From Kribbella sp. NBC_00382 (lineage in GTDB: Bacteria; Actinomycetota; Actinomycetes; Propionibacteriales; Kribbellaceae): DNA of 64,000 bases. Location of the stretch: assembly GCF_036067295.1 (NCBI RefSeq), contig NZ_CP107954.1, forward strand, positions 7,502,001 to 7,566,000. The letters run 5' to 3'. The position numbers and the translations under genes were made by a program. Under the pieces are notes generated by a model. That model worked only from the letters and a program-made list of their open reading frames with translations. It was not told the DNA's origin and did no database searches. Shown here piece by piece: positions 42,914 to 53,096 of the stretch; position 1 is the stretch's first letter, and each line of letters starts with the position of its first letter.

Positions 42914-44140
42914 GTGGCCGAGGAAAGCTGGGGCCGGGTAGCCGACGACGGAACGGTCTTCGTACGGACCAAGGACGGGGAGAGAGCGGTCGGCCAGTGG
43001 CCCGACGCGAACCCTGAGGAGGCACTCGCCTTCTACACCCGCCGGTACGACGCCCTGGCGTTCGAGGTGGACCTGCTGGAGAAGCGGGTCCAGGCGGGCA
43101 CCGTCTCGCCCGACGACGCCCGGGCCGCGGTGAAGAAGGTGACCAGCGCGATCGACGAGGCCCAGGCCGTCGGCGACCTGGACGGGCTCCGGTCCCGGCT
43201 GGACGCGCTCACCCCGCTGGTCGCCCAGCAGCGCGAGAAGAAGAAGGCCGAGCGCGCCGCGAAGGTCGAGGAGGCCCGCGACGCGAAGACGAAGATCGCC
43301 ACCGAGGCCGAGACGATCGCGGCCGGTACCGACTGGCGGCACGGGGTCACCCGGCTGCGCGAGCTGCTGGACGAGTGGAAGGCACTCCCCCGGCTCGACA
43401 AGTCCAGCGACGACGAGCTGTGGCACCGCTTCTCGTCCGCGCGGACGACGTACACGCGGCATCGCAAGCAGCACTTCGCCGAGCTGTCCTCCAAGCGGGA
43501 CGAAGCCGCCGTGGTCAAGGAGCGGCTCGCCGCCGAGGCTGAGGGACTCTCGTCGTCCACCGACTGGGGACCGACGTCAGGCCGCTTCCGTGACCTGATG
43601 CGCCAGTGGAAGGCTGCTGGCCCGGCGCCGCGCGAGGTCGACGACAAGCTGTGGGCGCGGTTCCGCAGCGCCCAGGACGCGTTCTTCGGCGCTCGCGACG
43701 CCGAGCAGGCCCAGGAGAACGAGGAGCAGGTCGCCAACCTCGCCGCCAAGGAGACCCTCCTGGTCGAGATCGAGGCGATCCTCCCCGTCAACGACGCCAA
43801 GGCTGCCCGCGACCAGCTCCGCGACCTCCTGGACCGCTGGGACGCCATCGGCAAGGTCCCCCGCGACTCGATGCGCACCATCGACGGCCGCCTCCGCGCC
43901 GTCGAACAGGCCGTCAAGTCCGCCGAAGACGAGGTCTGGAACCGCAGCAACCCCGAAGCCCGAGCCCGCGCCGAAGCCACCGTCAAGCAACTCCAGTCCC
44001 TCATCACGGACCTGGAGAAGCAAGCGGCAAAGCACGAAGCCCAAGGCAACACCCGCAAGGCCACCGAGGCCCGCGAAGCCATCGCCGCCCGCCGAGAATG
44101 GCTAACCCAAGCCCAAAACGCCCTCACCGACTTCAGCTGA
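42914..44140 (+). CDS. DUF349 domain-containing helical protein
   Basis: About 408 aa, almost all helical and strongly charged, with repeated DUF349 units such as LRELLDEWKALPRLDKSSDDELWHRF (parts: ELLDEWKALPR, DDELWHRFSSAR), FRDLMRQWKAAGPAPREVDDKLW (part: MRQWKAAGPAPR) and LRDLLDRWDAIGKVPR. The N-terminus has a small beta region (GRVADDGTVFVRTKDGER). Function unknown. The GTG at 42914 follows GGAAGGGG; upstream in-frame codons look non-coding. Followed by a strong terminator. Confidence 0.92.
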   Translation: MAEESWGRVADDGTVFVRTKDGERAVGQWPDANPEEALAFYTRRYDALAFEVDLLEKRVQAGTVSPDDARAAVKKVTSAIDEAQAVGDLDGLRSRLDALTPLVAQQREKKKAERAAKVEEARDAKTKIATEAETIAAGTDWRHGVTRLRELLDEWKALPRLDKSSDDELWHRFSSARTTYTRHRKQHFAELSSKRDEAAVVKERLAAEAEGLSSSTDWGPTSGRFRDLMRQWKAAGPAPREVDDKLWARFRSAQDAFFGARDAEQAQENEEQVANLAAKETLLVEIEAILPVNDAKAARDQLRDLLDRWDAIGKVPRDSMRTIDGRLRAVEQAVKSAEDEVWNRSNPEARARAEATVKQLQSLITDLEKQAAKHEAQGNTRKATEAREAIAARREWLTQAQNALTDFS

Positions 44141-44146
44141 AACCAG

Positions 44147-44180
44147 CCCCAGGTCAGATCATCTGACCTGGGGTTTCTTG
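44147..44180 (+). terminator. Rho-independent-like terminator after the DUF349 gene
   Basis: CCCCAGGTCAGAT and its complement form a 13-bp perfect stem around a single base, followed by TTTCTTG, 6 nt after the stop codon. Confidence 0.85.
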
Positions 44181-44469
44181 CGTGCTGATGCAAACGCCCC
44201 ACCCGTACTCACATCGCGCGCCAAAGCATTGCCCCCACCCGAACCACTGAGCATGAACTGCACACGCCGTAGCCGACTCGCATGGCGTCGGGTAGACCGA
44301 CCACGCTGCCCCCGGCCCCTCCCGGCCCCCGTGTTCCCCGGTCCCTTCGCGGGCTGCCCGCGCCCTGCCCACAGCGACCCTTCGGTGGTGTGCACTGCCT
44401 GTGGCGCTGGCGGCGTCGGCTGTGGATAACGCGAAGCATGAGGTGGTGGGTTTCGGTCATCCTGGGCCG
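44181..44469. other. Intergenic region with a DnaA-box-like site
   Basis: About 290 bp without a convincing gene. TGTGGATAA at 44421-44429 is the complement of the DnaA-box consensus TTATCCACA. The rest is C-rich spacer. The promoter of the DUF559-like gene probably lies here, but no clear -35/-10 pair stands out. Confidence 0.45.
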
Positions 44470-45318
44470 ATGTCCTTTCCACCGTTCTTCTGCGGCCTCC
44501 CCTTCACCGGCCGCCAGGCTGGCAAGAAGTTGAAGTGGCTGCTCGCCAACGGCGAGATCCGCCAGTTGCTTGCGGACGTGTACGTCGATACCGAGACGCC
44601 CGATTCGCCTGAGCTCCGTGCGTCGGCCGCCGAGCTACTGCGCCCCGCCGACGGGATTGCCTGCGGCCAATTCGCCGCCTGGCTGCACGGCATCGATACC
44701 ACCGCCCTCGGCCCCAAGCCACCCCGCGCCCAGTGGACACGCGAGGCAGCTGATGTAGTACAGGTCCGTGGCGTACCGGTGATCAGCCCGATCGCCACCG
44801 GCGTCGAACTCGCGATGCACCTCCCCCGCCCCTTCGCCCTCTCGGCAGTAGACGCCTTGCTCCGCTCTGGCAAAGCCGACCGCTGGGCAATCCGAGCGGC
44901 CTCAGCCCAGTACGAGGGCCAGCGAGGCATCAAGCAGGCCAACGAGATCCTCCGGTACGCCGACCGCCGAGCCGAATCTCCAGGCGAGTCCTGGCTCCGC
45001 CTGCGCCTCATCGACGCCGGCTTCGGTACCCCCGACCTGCAAGTCCGCGTCAACGGTCCGACCCGCGAGTACCGCCTGGACCTCGGCTACCCGGAACCGG
45101 TCGACGGTGTCCGGCTGGGGCTTGAGTACGACTCGGACCGTTGGCACTCCGGCGACCGCGTTCAGGTTCGCGACGAGGAACGCCGGATCGGGTTGAAGGC
45201 GCTCGGCTGGCACATCATTCCGGTTCGGCGTACCGATCTGTGGGGTTCCTATCCAGCGCTGGAACTCGCGGTCGGGAGCTTCCTCTGCCAGTGGCCCCGC
45301 CTGCCTCGCCGCTGGTGA
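44470..45318 (+). CDS. DUF559-like (PD-(D/E)XK) nuclease candidate with AbiEi-like N-terminus
   Basis: About 282 aa. The N-terminal half (LLANGEIRQLLADVYVDT, then CGQFAAWLHGID) resembles the winged-helix antitoxin-like region found in AbiEi-type proteins. The C-terminal half (LGLEYDSDRWHS, EERRIGLKALGWHIIPV) resembles the Vsr/DUF559 nuclease fold with its acidic and His positions. This pairing is common in actinobacterial proteins of unknown role. No toxin gene is adjacent. ATG 44470 was preferred; the frame stays open to 44401. Confidence 0.72.
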   Translation: MSFPPFFCGLPFTGRQAGKKLKWLLANGEIRQLLADVYVDTETPDSPELRASAAELLRPADGIACGQFAAWLHGIDTTALGPKPPRAQWTREAADVVQVRGVPVISPIATGVELAMHLPRPFALSAVDALLRSGKADRWAIRAASAQYEGQRGIKQANEILRYADRRAESPGESWLRLRLIDAGFGTPDLQVRVNGPTREYRLDLGYPEPVDGVRLGLEYDSDRWHSGDRVQVRDEERRIGLKALGWHIIPVRRTDLWGSYPALELAVGSFLCQWPRLPRRW

Positions 45319-45319
45319 A

Positions 45320-45460
45320 GCGCGGGTCAGCCGAGGCGGGCCACGGCGCCGCATCAGCGAGTTGCTGCTCGAGGAACTCCAGGCTCTCGGCCATCTCGAG
45401 CCCCAGCAGGCAGTCGATCAGATCCACCTCGTCGACGACTGGCAGCAAGCACCGCGCTGA
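45320..45460 (+). pseudogene. Orphan coding-like frame without a start
   Basis: In the frame ending at TGA 45458-45460 the translation RRISELLLEELQALGHLEP, then QQAVDQIHLVDDWQQAPR, reads like a real helical C-terminus, and its stop touches a terminator hairpin. No ATG or GTG is in frame downstream of the previous gene. It may be a gene fragment, a frameshifted extension, or use a rare start. The complementary strand also reads plausibly from TTG 45448, so strand is not certain. Confidence 0.28.
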
Positions 45461-45493
45461 CCGGCTCCCTCACCGCTGGTGAGGGAGCCGGTC
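45459..45493. terminator. Strong bidirectional terminator-like hairpin
   Basis: GACCGGCTCCCTCACC, loop GCT, GGTGAGGGAGCCGGTC: a 16-bp perfect stem between converging coding regions. Confidence 0.8.
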
Positions 45494-45499
45494 AGGTGA

Positions 45500-46600
45500 T
45501 CAGGGGGTGGCGAAGAAGGTCATCGTTCGGGTGATGAGGTTGGCCTTGTCCGATGCGGTGCCGTAGGCCTCGACCGGGAAGGCCAGGAAGACGACCTTGT
45601 AGGTACCACTGAAGGACAGCGCGTCCGTTTGGGCGGTGTCGTCGGTGAAGGCTGCCAGGGCGCCACCGTTCGGGGTGACCTGGTCTTCGAAGGTCGCGTC
45701 CAGGACCGAGTGGTCCAGCGGTACGGCGCCGATGCCGTCCGTCACCGGGTTGCCGGCGACGCCGTGGACCGCGCCGGTGGCCTTGTCGTTCTGGGCTTCG
45801 GTGCCGTCCCAGGTGATGTGCAGGTAGTCGTGCACGAAGGCCGTCGTACCGGCCGCCTGGTCGAGGATGTCCTGGCCGGACATCAGCAGCCGCCCTCCCC
45901 CGTCCAGGAATGCCTGCAGCCGGGCCTCGTACGGCGTGATCGGCGCCGGATAGGTGTCGCCGGTGAACCAGACGACGTTCTTGAACGCCAGCAGGTAGTT
46001 CACCGGAAGGTTGCTGTCGGCATCCAGATCCCAGGTGCTGAACGAGACACCCGCGCCGGTCAGCGCGGCGGCGTACACGGCCTGTACGTCGGGAGCGTTG
46101 CCGTCCTCGTCCACCAGCAGGGTGTCGACCGTGACCGCGATGGTCTTGATCGTCGCCGTCGCCGAGACCCCGGGACTGCCGACCGAGGTCGCCGTGATCG
46201 TCGCCGTGTTGGTTCCGGTGGCTCCGGTGGGCACAGCCACCTTCACACAGACCGTCGTCGTCGCGCCCGCAGCAACGGTGGGTGTGGTCGGCTGCGGCGT
46301 CGTACAGGTGGCATCGAAGAAGCTGACGGGATCAGTTCCGCCGCTGCTCGCCAACGTGTAGCTGTCGGCGGTGAACCCAAGATTTCGCACCGTCTCGGTG
46401 TAGGACACCGAGGTACCGGGCTTGCCGCCGTCGATCTGCGTCGCCGGAGTGAGGCTCACTCCGTACGCCGGCGCGTTCCGCGTGGTCACCGGCGATCCGG
46501 TCGTGAACCCTTGTCCACCCGGGTCCACGACGGCGTGTCACTGACCTGCGCATCCGGACTGACATAGACACAGCCGTCTTCCCAGGTCGGGGCTGATGGG
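45500..46600 (-). pseudogene. Remnant of a secreted peptidase-like protein: 5'-truncated and frameshifted
   Basis: The frame 45500-46528 encodes 342 aa of extracellular-type sequence (an Ig-like part, ATTTVCVKVAVPTGATGTN, and a C-terminal part FLDGGGRLLMSGQDILDQA) with no signal peptide or catalytic domain. Upstream the reading continues in another frame as TWEDGCVYVSPDAQVSD, TPSWTRVDKG, which joins smoothly to FTTGSPVTTRNAP if one base is restored near 46508-46511. infA follows at 46686, so the N-terminal bulk is gone. It resembles C-termini of subtilisin-like or M6-type secreted peptidases. Confidence 0.65.
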
Positions 46601-46638
46601 CCGTTACCGTGGTCCGGCTCAGTTCGGAAGACCGCTGG

Positions 46639-46674
46639 GCCCGCGCCTCGGCAGTGGTCTGCCGACGCGCGGGC
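46639..46674. terminator. Terminator-like hairpin downstream of infA
   Basis: GCCCGCGCCTCGGCAG and CTGCCGACGCGCGGGC form a 16-bp stem with one mismatch and a 4-nt loop, 12 nt after the infA stop. No clear U-tract. Confidence 0.65.
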
Positions 46675-46685
46675 GTTTGGGTGGG

Positions 46686-46910
46686 TCAGTTGCGGTAGCG
46701 GAAGGTGATTCGGCCTCGGGTCAGGTCGTAGGGGCTGAGCTCTACCAGGACCCGGTCTTCGGGGAGGATCTTGATGTAGTTCTTGCGGATCTTGCCGCTG
46801 ATGTGGGCCAGGACTTTGTGGCCGTTGGTGAGTTCAACCCGGAAGTTGGCGTTGCGGAGGCACTCGACGACGGTGCCTTCTACCTCGATGCCGCCTGTTG
46901 GTTTGGGCAT
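46686..46910 (-). CDS. infA: Divergent translation initiation factor IF-1 paralog
   Basis: 74-aa S1/OB-fold protein that binds the 30S A site. The core GHKVLAHISGKIRKNYIKIL, PEDRVLVELSPYDLTRGRI is plainly IF-1, but MPKPTGGIEVEGTVVECLRNANF and ITFRYRN differ from the near-invariant actinobacterial IF-1 I recall (MRMHYIRILP, IVYRYK). It lies 2 nt after a GNAT gene and not with rpmJ-rpsM-rpsK, so a second, housekeeping copy is expected elsewhere in the genome. ATG 46910 chosen; the longer open frame is a shadow of the GNAT gene. Confidence 0.93.
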   Translation of the reverse strand: MPKPTGGIEVEGTVVECLRNANFRVELTNGHKVLAHISGKIRKNYIKILPEDRVLVELSPYDLTRGRITFRYRN

Positions 46911-46912
46911 GG

Positions 46913-47695
46913 TCAGACCTCCTTGCTGACGAGTTCGAGGGTGGTGCCCGTGCGGCGGGCGCCTAGGCTCTCGAAGAGTGCAAGGGCAGGCTTGTTGGAT
47001 TCGTCGACCTCTGCGGTGACGGCCTCGAAGCCCTTGTTGTGCAGGGTCTGCAGTACTTGAGCCAGCAGCGCGCACCCGACGCCATGTCGCTGGTCGGCGG
47101 CCAGGACCGCGACCAGGCCGATCCTCGGGCGACGGGTTCTCGTCGCCACCCGGACCATTCCGGCGTACCGGCCGTCTCGGATCGCGACCGTGTACGTCGA
47201 CGGATCCATCGGACGCGTGCCGCCCTGCCAGGCCAGTACCTCCGCAGGCATCGTCTGCCACCCGACGGCGGCCTCGACCTCGGCCCGAATCGCCTTGTCC
47301 AGCAGGCGAAGCGGCCCCTCCTCGGCCGTGGCGATGACCACGTCCGAAGGAATCAGGACGGTCGCCTGTTCAGTCGGTACGACGAACTCGTACTCGCGAC
47401 GCGAAGTCGTGAACCCGGCCCGTTCCCAACTGGCCTTGAGCTCGCGATCGGTCTCGTCGACCACCGTGTACAACGGCACCGACTGGTCGACCAGCATCGC
47501 CGCAGCAAGTTGGTCGAAGATCTCCTCGCGCCAGGTGTCGACGCTGACGAAGGTCCGACCGTCAAGCCTGCGCGAAGCATGCCCACGGCCGACGACAAGA
47601 TCGTTCTCCACCGCGTGCCACTGATTCTCCGCGACCCGCGAGATCGTCACCGCATGGGCACCGAGGCCTCGCGACGCGAAAGGCAAAGTATTCAT
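46913..47695 (-). CDS. GNAT N-acetyltransferase in operon with infA
   Basis: About 260 aa. The C-terminal domain has the GNAT pyrophosphate loop VAVLAADQRHGVGCALLAQVL and the final strand FEAVTAEVDESNKPALALFESLGA (in parts: VTAEVDESNKPALALFE). The N-terminal 120 residues look like a degenerate GNAT domain. ATG 47695 follows GGAAGGAAG. Its stop is 2 nt before infA, so the two are co-transcribed; a short leader ORF precedes it. Target unknown; a ribosomal, tRNA or antibiotic substrate is suggested only by the infA linkage. Confidence 0.88.
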   Translation of the reverse strand: MNTLPFASRGLGAHAVTISRVAENQWHAVENDLVVGRGHASRRLDGRTFVSVDTWREEIFDQLAAAMLVDQSVPLYTVVDETDRELKASWERAGFTTSRREYEFVVPTEQATVLIPSDVVIATAEEGPLRLLDKAIRAEVEAAVGWQTMPAEVLAWQGGTRPMDPSTYTVAIRDGRYAGMVRVATRTRRPRIGLVAVLAADQRHGVGCALLAQVLQTLHNKGFEAVTAEVDESNKPALALFESLGARRTGTTLELVSKEV

Positions 47696-47754
47696 AGCTG
47701 TCTTCCTTCCAGGAGTGCCGAAGATTTCTCGGGGCGCTCCCGGCGACACCTACG

Positions 47755-47811
47755 TCAGTCGCCCACCCGTGACCACGAGAGGGGACGCACCCACTGCGCT
47801 ACAGCGTTCAT
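47755..47811 (-). CDS. 18-aa leader ORF upstream of GNAT-infA
   Basis: ATG 47811 encodes MNAVAQWVRPLSWSRVGD and stops at 47755, 60 nt before the GNAT start. It has a better ribosome binding site (GGAGG, 9-nt spacer) than most genes here. Two Trp and three Arg codons in 18 residues are suggestive of a sensing uORF. Too short to prove from sequence alone. Confidence 0.5.
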   Translation of the reverse strand: MNAVAQWVRPLSWSRVGD

Positions 47812-47849
47812 GGGTTCCCACCTCCAGGCCTGATGTCACGGACGACGAA

Positions 47850-47887
47850 ACGGTACCAACCCACCCACTCCCCCAGCCAACTGTTTT
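47850..47887 (-). promoter_or_regulatory. Candidate promoter of leader-GNAT-infA, WhiB7-like layout
   Basis: On the minus strand AAAA, CAG, then TTGGCT (-35, 47880-47875) and, 19 nt on, TACCGT (-10, 47855-47850). A/T-rich bases 3 bp upstream of a TTG-type -35 is the arrangement described for WhiB7-activated promoters. The match is by eye only. Confidence 0.4.
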
Positions 47888-47911
47888 CCGTCGCCAGGCC
47901 GGTGGTGGGTG

Positions 47912-48845
47912 TTAGGTGCGGAAGCCGGCGTGGATGTGGTCGTGGTGGGTTTGGTCGGAGAAATACGTTGCGCCGGGTAGTTGGTAGGGGCCGCCTACGT
48001 TGTAGGAGTTGGCGGCGGCTGCGGCGCGCATGTAGGTGGTGATCAGGGAGCGGGGGGTGGCTGGGTTGACTACTGCTTGGCCGTTGATTTGCCAGGTGTC
48101 GAAGGCTCGGCCGCGGGGGTGGTCGCTGGGGCGGTTGGTGCCGAAGACGTTCAGGGGGTGGCCGGAGCGGAGGACGCTGATGCCGATGCGGTACGTCTCG
48201 GAGAGGGTGAGCATCGCGGTCAGGACGGTGTCATGGATGTTTCCGGAGCGGATGTCGGCGGCCGACGCCGGTGGGAGGATGATGCGGTCGCTCGCAAGTA
48301 CGCGTCGGGCGGCGGACGAGAGGCTCGAAGCAGGCGATCCGGGTTGGGCTGGGTGCTGGGAAGTGACCCGCCAGGTCTGACCTGATCTGCTGAGTCGTAC
48401 GTCGACGGTGGTGCCGGCGGTGATTAGCTTGCCATTGGCAACGGAGTACGTGCGGCAAGGGACGAGCACGCTTGCGGTGTCGGCCAGTAGGCCGCCGTAC
48501 TGGGCGTCGATGATCTCGACGACGGTGTTCGGGCGGGCCAGCAGCTTTTGGACGGCCTGGACGGCGGCGAGTTTGGCTTCGGGGACGAGTTCGCCGCGTC
48601 CTGGGGTCCAGGGTTTGACCGAGGGCAGCTTCGGCGCGTTAGGCGTCGACGGTACGGACGCCGACGGAGACGAAGGAGTCGCGGAGGCTGGAGGCGTCGC
48701 AGGCGTGGTCGCAGAGTTTGTGGGCGCCGCGGAGGTTGAGCCGGTGCTGGACGGCTTGCCGAAGGAGCTGCAGCTGGCCAGAGTGCCCGCGCCAAGGATC
48801 AGCAGGCCGCGGCGGGTGAGCTGCGGCCTGCTGAGTCGGGACCAG

Positions 48846-48871
<26 letters not shown>
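47912..48871 (-). CDS. Tat-type lipoprotein with M15-like (D-Ala-D-Ala peptidase-like) domain
   Basis: 319 aa. N-terminal LTRRGLLILGAGTLASC combines twin arginines with a lipobox (LASC), then a Ser/Thr/Pro linker of about 60 residues. The C-terminal domain has SDHPRGRAFD (H251, D258) and DHIHAGF (H312, H314), resembling the zinc ligands of M15 peptidases. A wall-peptide role outside the membrane is inferred. The only start is TTG 48871, with GAGG upstream, overlapping the relA 3' end by 26 nt. Confidence 0.75.
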
Positions 48872-51254
<2,383 letters not shown>

Positions 51255-51318
51255 GTTGTTTCCCTCCGCCGACAGACCACCAGTCTAGGGGGAAGGAGCC
51301 AACGCGGCCGACACGGCC

Positions 51319-51327
51319 TGTGGACAA
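51319..51327. other. DnaA-box-like 9-mer between apt and relA
   Basis: TGTGGACAA, complement of TTGTCCACA, the preferred Streptomyces DnaA box. Single copy in a 100-bp gap. Confidence 0.4.
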
Positions 51328-51355
51328 CACGCCGATTTGATGTAACCGCTTGACT

Positions 51356-51895
51356 TCAGACAGTGACGAGCGTGTCCACACGCTCCCCCGCCAGGCGCTC
51401 ACGCCAGGGCAGGAACGACAGCTCGAGCAGTACCGAAGTGGCCACCACCTCGGCACCGCAGCGGCGTACCAGGCGCAGGCAGGCCTCGAGGGTGCCACCG
51501 GTGGCGAGCACGTCGTCGATCACCAGCACCCGGTCACCGGGCGCGAAGGCGTCCTGGTGGACCTCGATGGTCGCCTCGCCGTACTCCAGCGAGTAGGACT
51601 CCTCGTACGTCGCTGCCGGCAGCTTCCCCTTCTTGCGGACCGGCACGAAGCCGGCCCCGAGGGCGAGAGCGACCGGAGCGGCCAGGATGAAGCCACGGGC
51701 TTCGATCCCGACCACCTTGTCGACCACGACGTTGCCGTCGGCATCCCGGCCCGAGGCGGCCAGCGCCTCCACCACCTGACTGAAGCCGGTGTGGTCCGCC
51801 AGCAGCGGGGTGATGTCCTTGAACACCACCCCCGCCTGCGGGTAGTCCGGGATATCGCGAATGCCGTCCTTCAGTACCTGTTCCAGCGAACGCAT
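51356..51895 (-). CDS. apt: Adenine phosphoribosyltransferase
   Basis: 179 aa, full length. Converts adenine and PRPP to AMP (purine salvage). PRPP-binding motif VLVIDDVLATGGTL, plus DIPDYPQAGVVFKDITPLL and VGIEARGFI near the N-terminus. ATG 51895 starts 8 nt after the secF stop; the longer open frame is a shadow of secF. Placed between secF and relA, the standard actinobacterial order. Confidence 0.96.
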   Translation of the reverse strand: MRSLEQVLKDGIRDIPDYPQAGVVFKDITPLLADHTGFSQVVEALAASGRDADGNVVVDKVVGIEARGFILAAPVALALGAGFVPVRKKGKLPAATYEESYSLEYGEATIEVHQDAFAPGDRVLVIDDVLATGGTLEACLRLVRRCGAEVVATSVLLELSFLPWRERLAGERVDTLVTV

Positions 51896-51905
51896 CAGCA
51901 GCCCG

Positions 51906-53096
51906 TCACTTACCGCGCTTGGAGCGCGGCTTGCGAGCCGGTTGCGGTCGTCCTGCACCGCTTGTCGGCCGCACCGGGCGGCTCGACGCTGTCGGTGCCC
52001 CTGCGGTCGCACTGGCGGCCTTGGGCCGGTCGTCCTGCACCCGCGGTCCGTCGGACGTTCTGGCAGCACCCGCCACTGCGCCGGCCGGGACCGGAGCACC
52101 GGCTGCGACGCCCAGCTGGGCGCGCTTGGCGAGCACCCGGCGGCTCAGGGCCTGCATGCCCGGCTCGCGCTCCTTGAAGAGGGCCAGCAGGGCCGGGGCG
52201 ATGAAGATCGACGAGTACGCACCGACGGCGATACCGACGAACAACGCCAGCGACAGGTCCTTCAGCGGGCCGGTGCCCAGTACGACGGTACCGACGACCA
52301 GGATCGAGCCGACCGGCATCAGCGCAATCAGCGTGGTGTTGATCGAGCGGACGATGGTCTGGTTGACGGCCAGGTTGGTCGCGTCGCTGTAGGTGAAGCG
52401 GTTCGACCCGGTGATGCCGCGGGTGTTCTCCCGCACCTTGTCGAACACCACGACGGTGTCGTACAGCGAGTAACCCAGGATGGTCAGTACGCCGATCACC
52501 GTGGCCGGCGTGACGTCGAAGCCGATCAGCGCGTAGACACCGACCGTGATGAACACGTCGTGGATCAGCGCGATGATCGCGGCCATCGAGGCCTTGGGCT
52601 CTCGGAAGTACGCCCAGATGACGCCGAAGACGAGGACCAGGAAGACGATCAGGGCGAGGATCGCCTTGTTCGCGATCTGCGAGCCCCAGGAGGCGCCGAT
52701 CTGCTGGTTGCTCACCTGGTCGGTCGCAACCCCGACCTCCTTGCCGATCGCCTGCCGGACCTTGACGATGTCGTCCTGGGCCAGCGGCTTGGTCTGCACC
52801 CGCACCTGGTCGTCGCCGACCGTGGTGACGACCGGGTCGCCGAGGTCCTTGGCGTTGGTCGCCTTCACCGCCGCGGTGACGTCGTCGACCGTGCTGTTGG
52901 TGATCTTGACCTTCGCCTGGTACTCGACGCCGCCCTTGAACTCGATGCCCAGCGCCAGCCCCTTGGCCAGCAGCGAGCCGAGCGAGATGACGATCAGCGC
53001 GATCGAGACGGCGAACCAGATCTTGCGCTTGCCGATGAAGTCGTAGGAGACCTCGCCGCGGTGCAACCGGGCACCGATGGTTCCGAGCTTCGACAT
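51906..53096 (-). CDS. secF: Protein translocase subunit SecF
   Basis: 396 aa with six membrane segments around a periplasmic loop. KRKIWFAVSIALIVISLGSLL, then GIEFKGGVEYQ, and GFDVTPATVIGVLTILGYSLYDTVVVFDKVREN (in parts: VIGVLTILGYSLYDTVVVFD) are SecF hallmarks. With SecD it uses the proton gradient to finish protein export. The C-terminal 85 residues are a disordered Ala/Pro/Arg-rich tail ending RKPRSKRGK. Its ATG overlaps the secD stop. Confidence 0.97.
   Translation of the reverse strand: MSKLGTIGARLHRGEVSYDFIGKRKIWFAVSIALIVISLGSLLAKGLALGIEFKGGVEYQAKVKITNSTVDDVTAAVKATNAKDLGDPVVTTVGDDQVRVQTKPLAQDDIVKVRQAIGKEVGVATDQVSNQQIGASWGSQIANKAILALIVFLVLVFGVIWAYFREPKASMAAIIALIHDVFITVGVYALIGFDVTPATVIGVLTILGYSLYDTVVVFDKVRENTRGITGSNRFTYSDATNLAVNQTIVRSINTTLIALMPVGSILVVGTVVLGTGPLKDLSLALFVGIAVGAYSSIFIAPALLALFKEREPGMQALSRRVLAKRAQLGVAAGAPVPAGAVAGAARTSDGPRVQDDRPKAASATAGAPTASSRPVRPTSGAGRPQPARKPRSKRGK

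Noticed and set aside
44181..44469. Replication origin at the DnaA-box-like site
   Set aside because: Only one 9-mer, no cluster of boxes, no AT-rich unwinding region, and no dnaA, dnaN or gyrB nearby.
44470..45318. Type IV toxin-antitoxin (AbiE) system
   Set aside because: The N-terminal part is AbiEi-like, but no AbiEii nucleotidyltransferase toxin is next to it and the C-terminus looks like a DUF559 nuclease.
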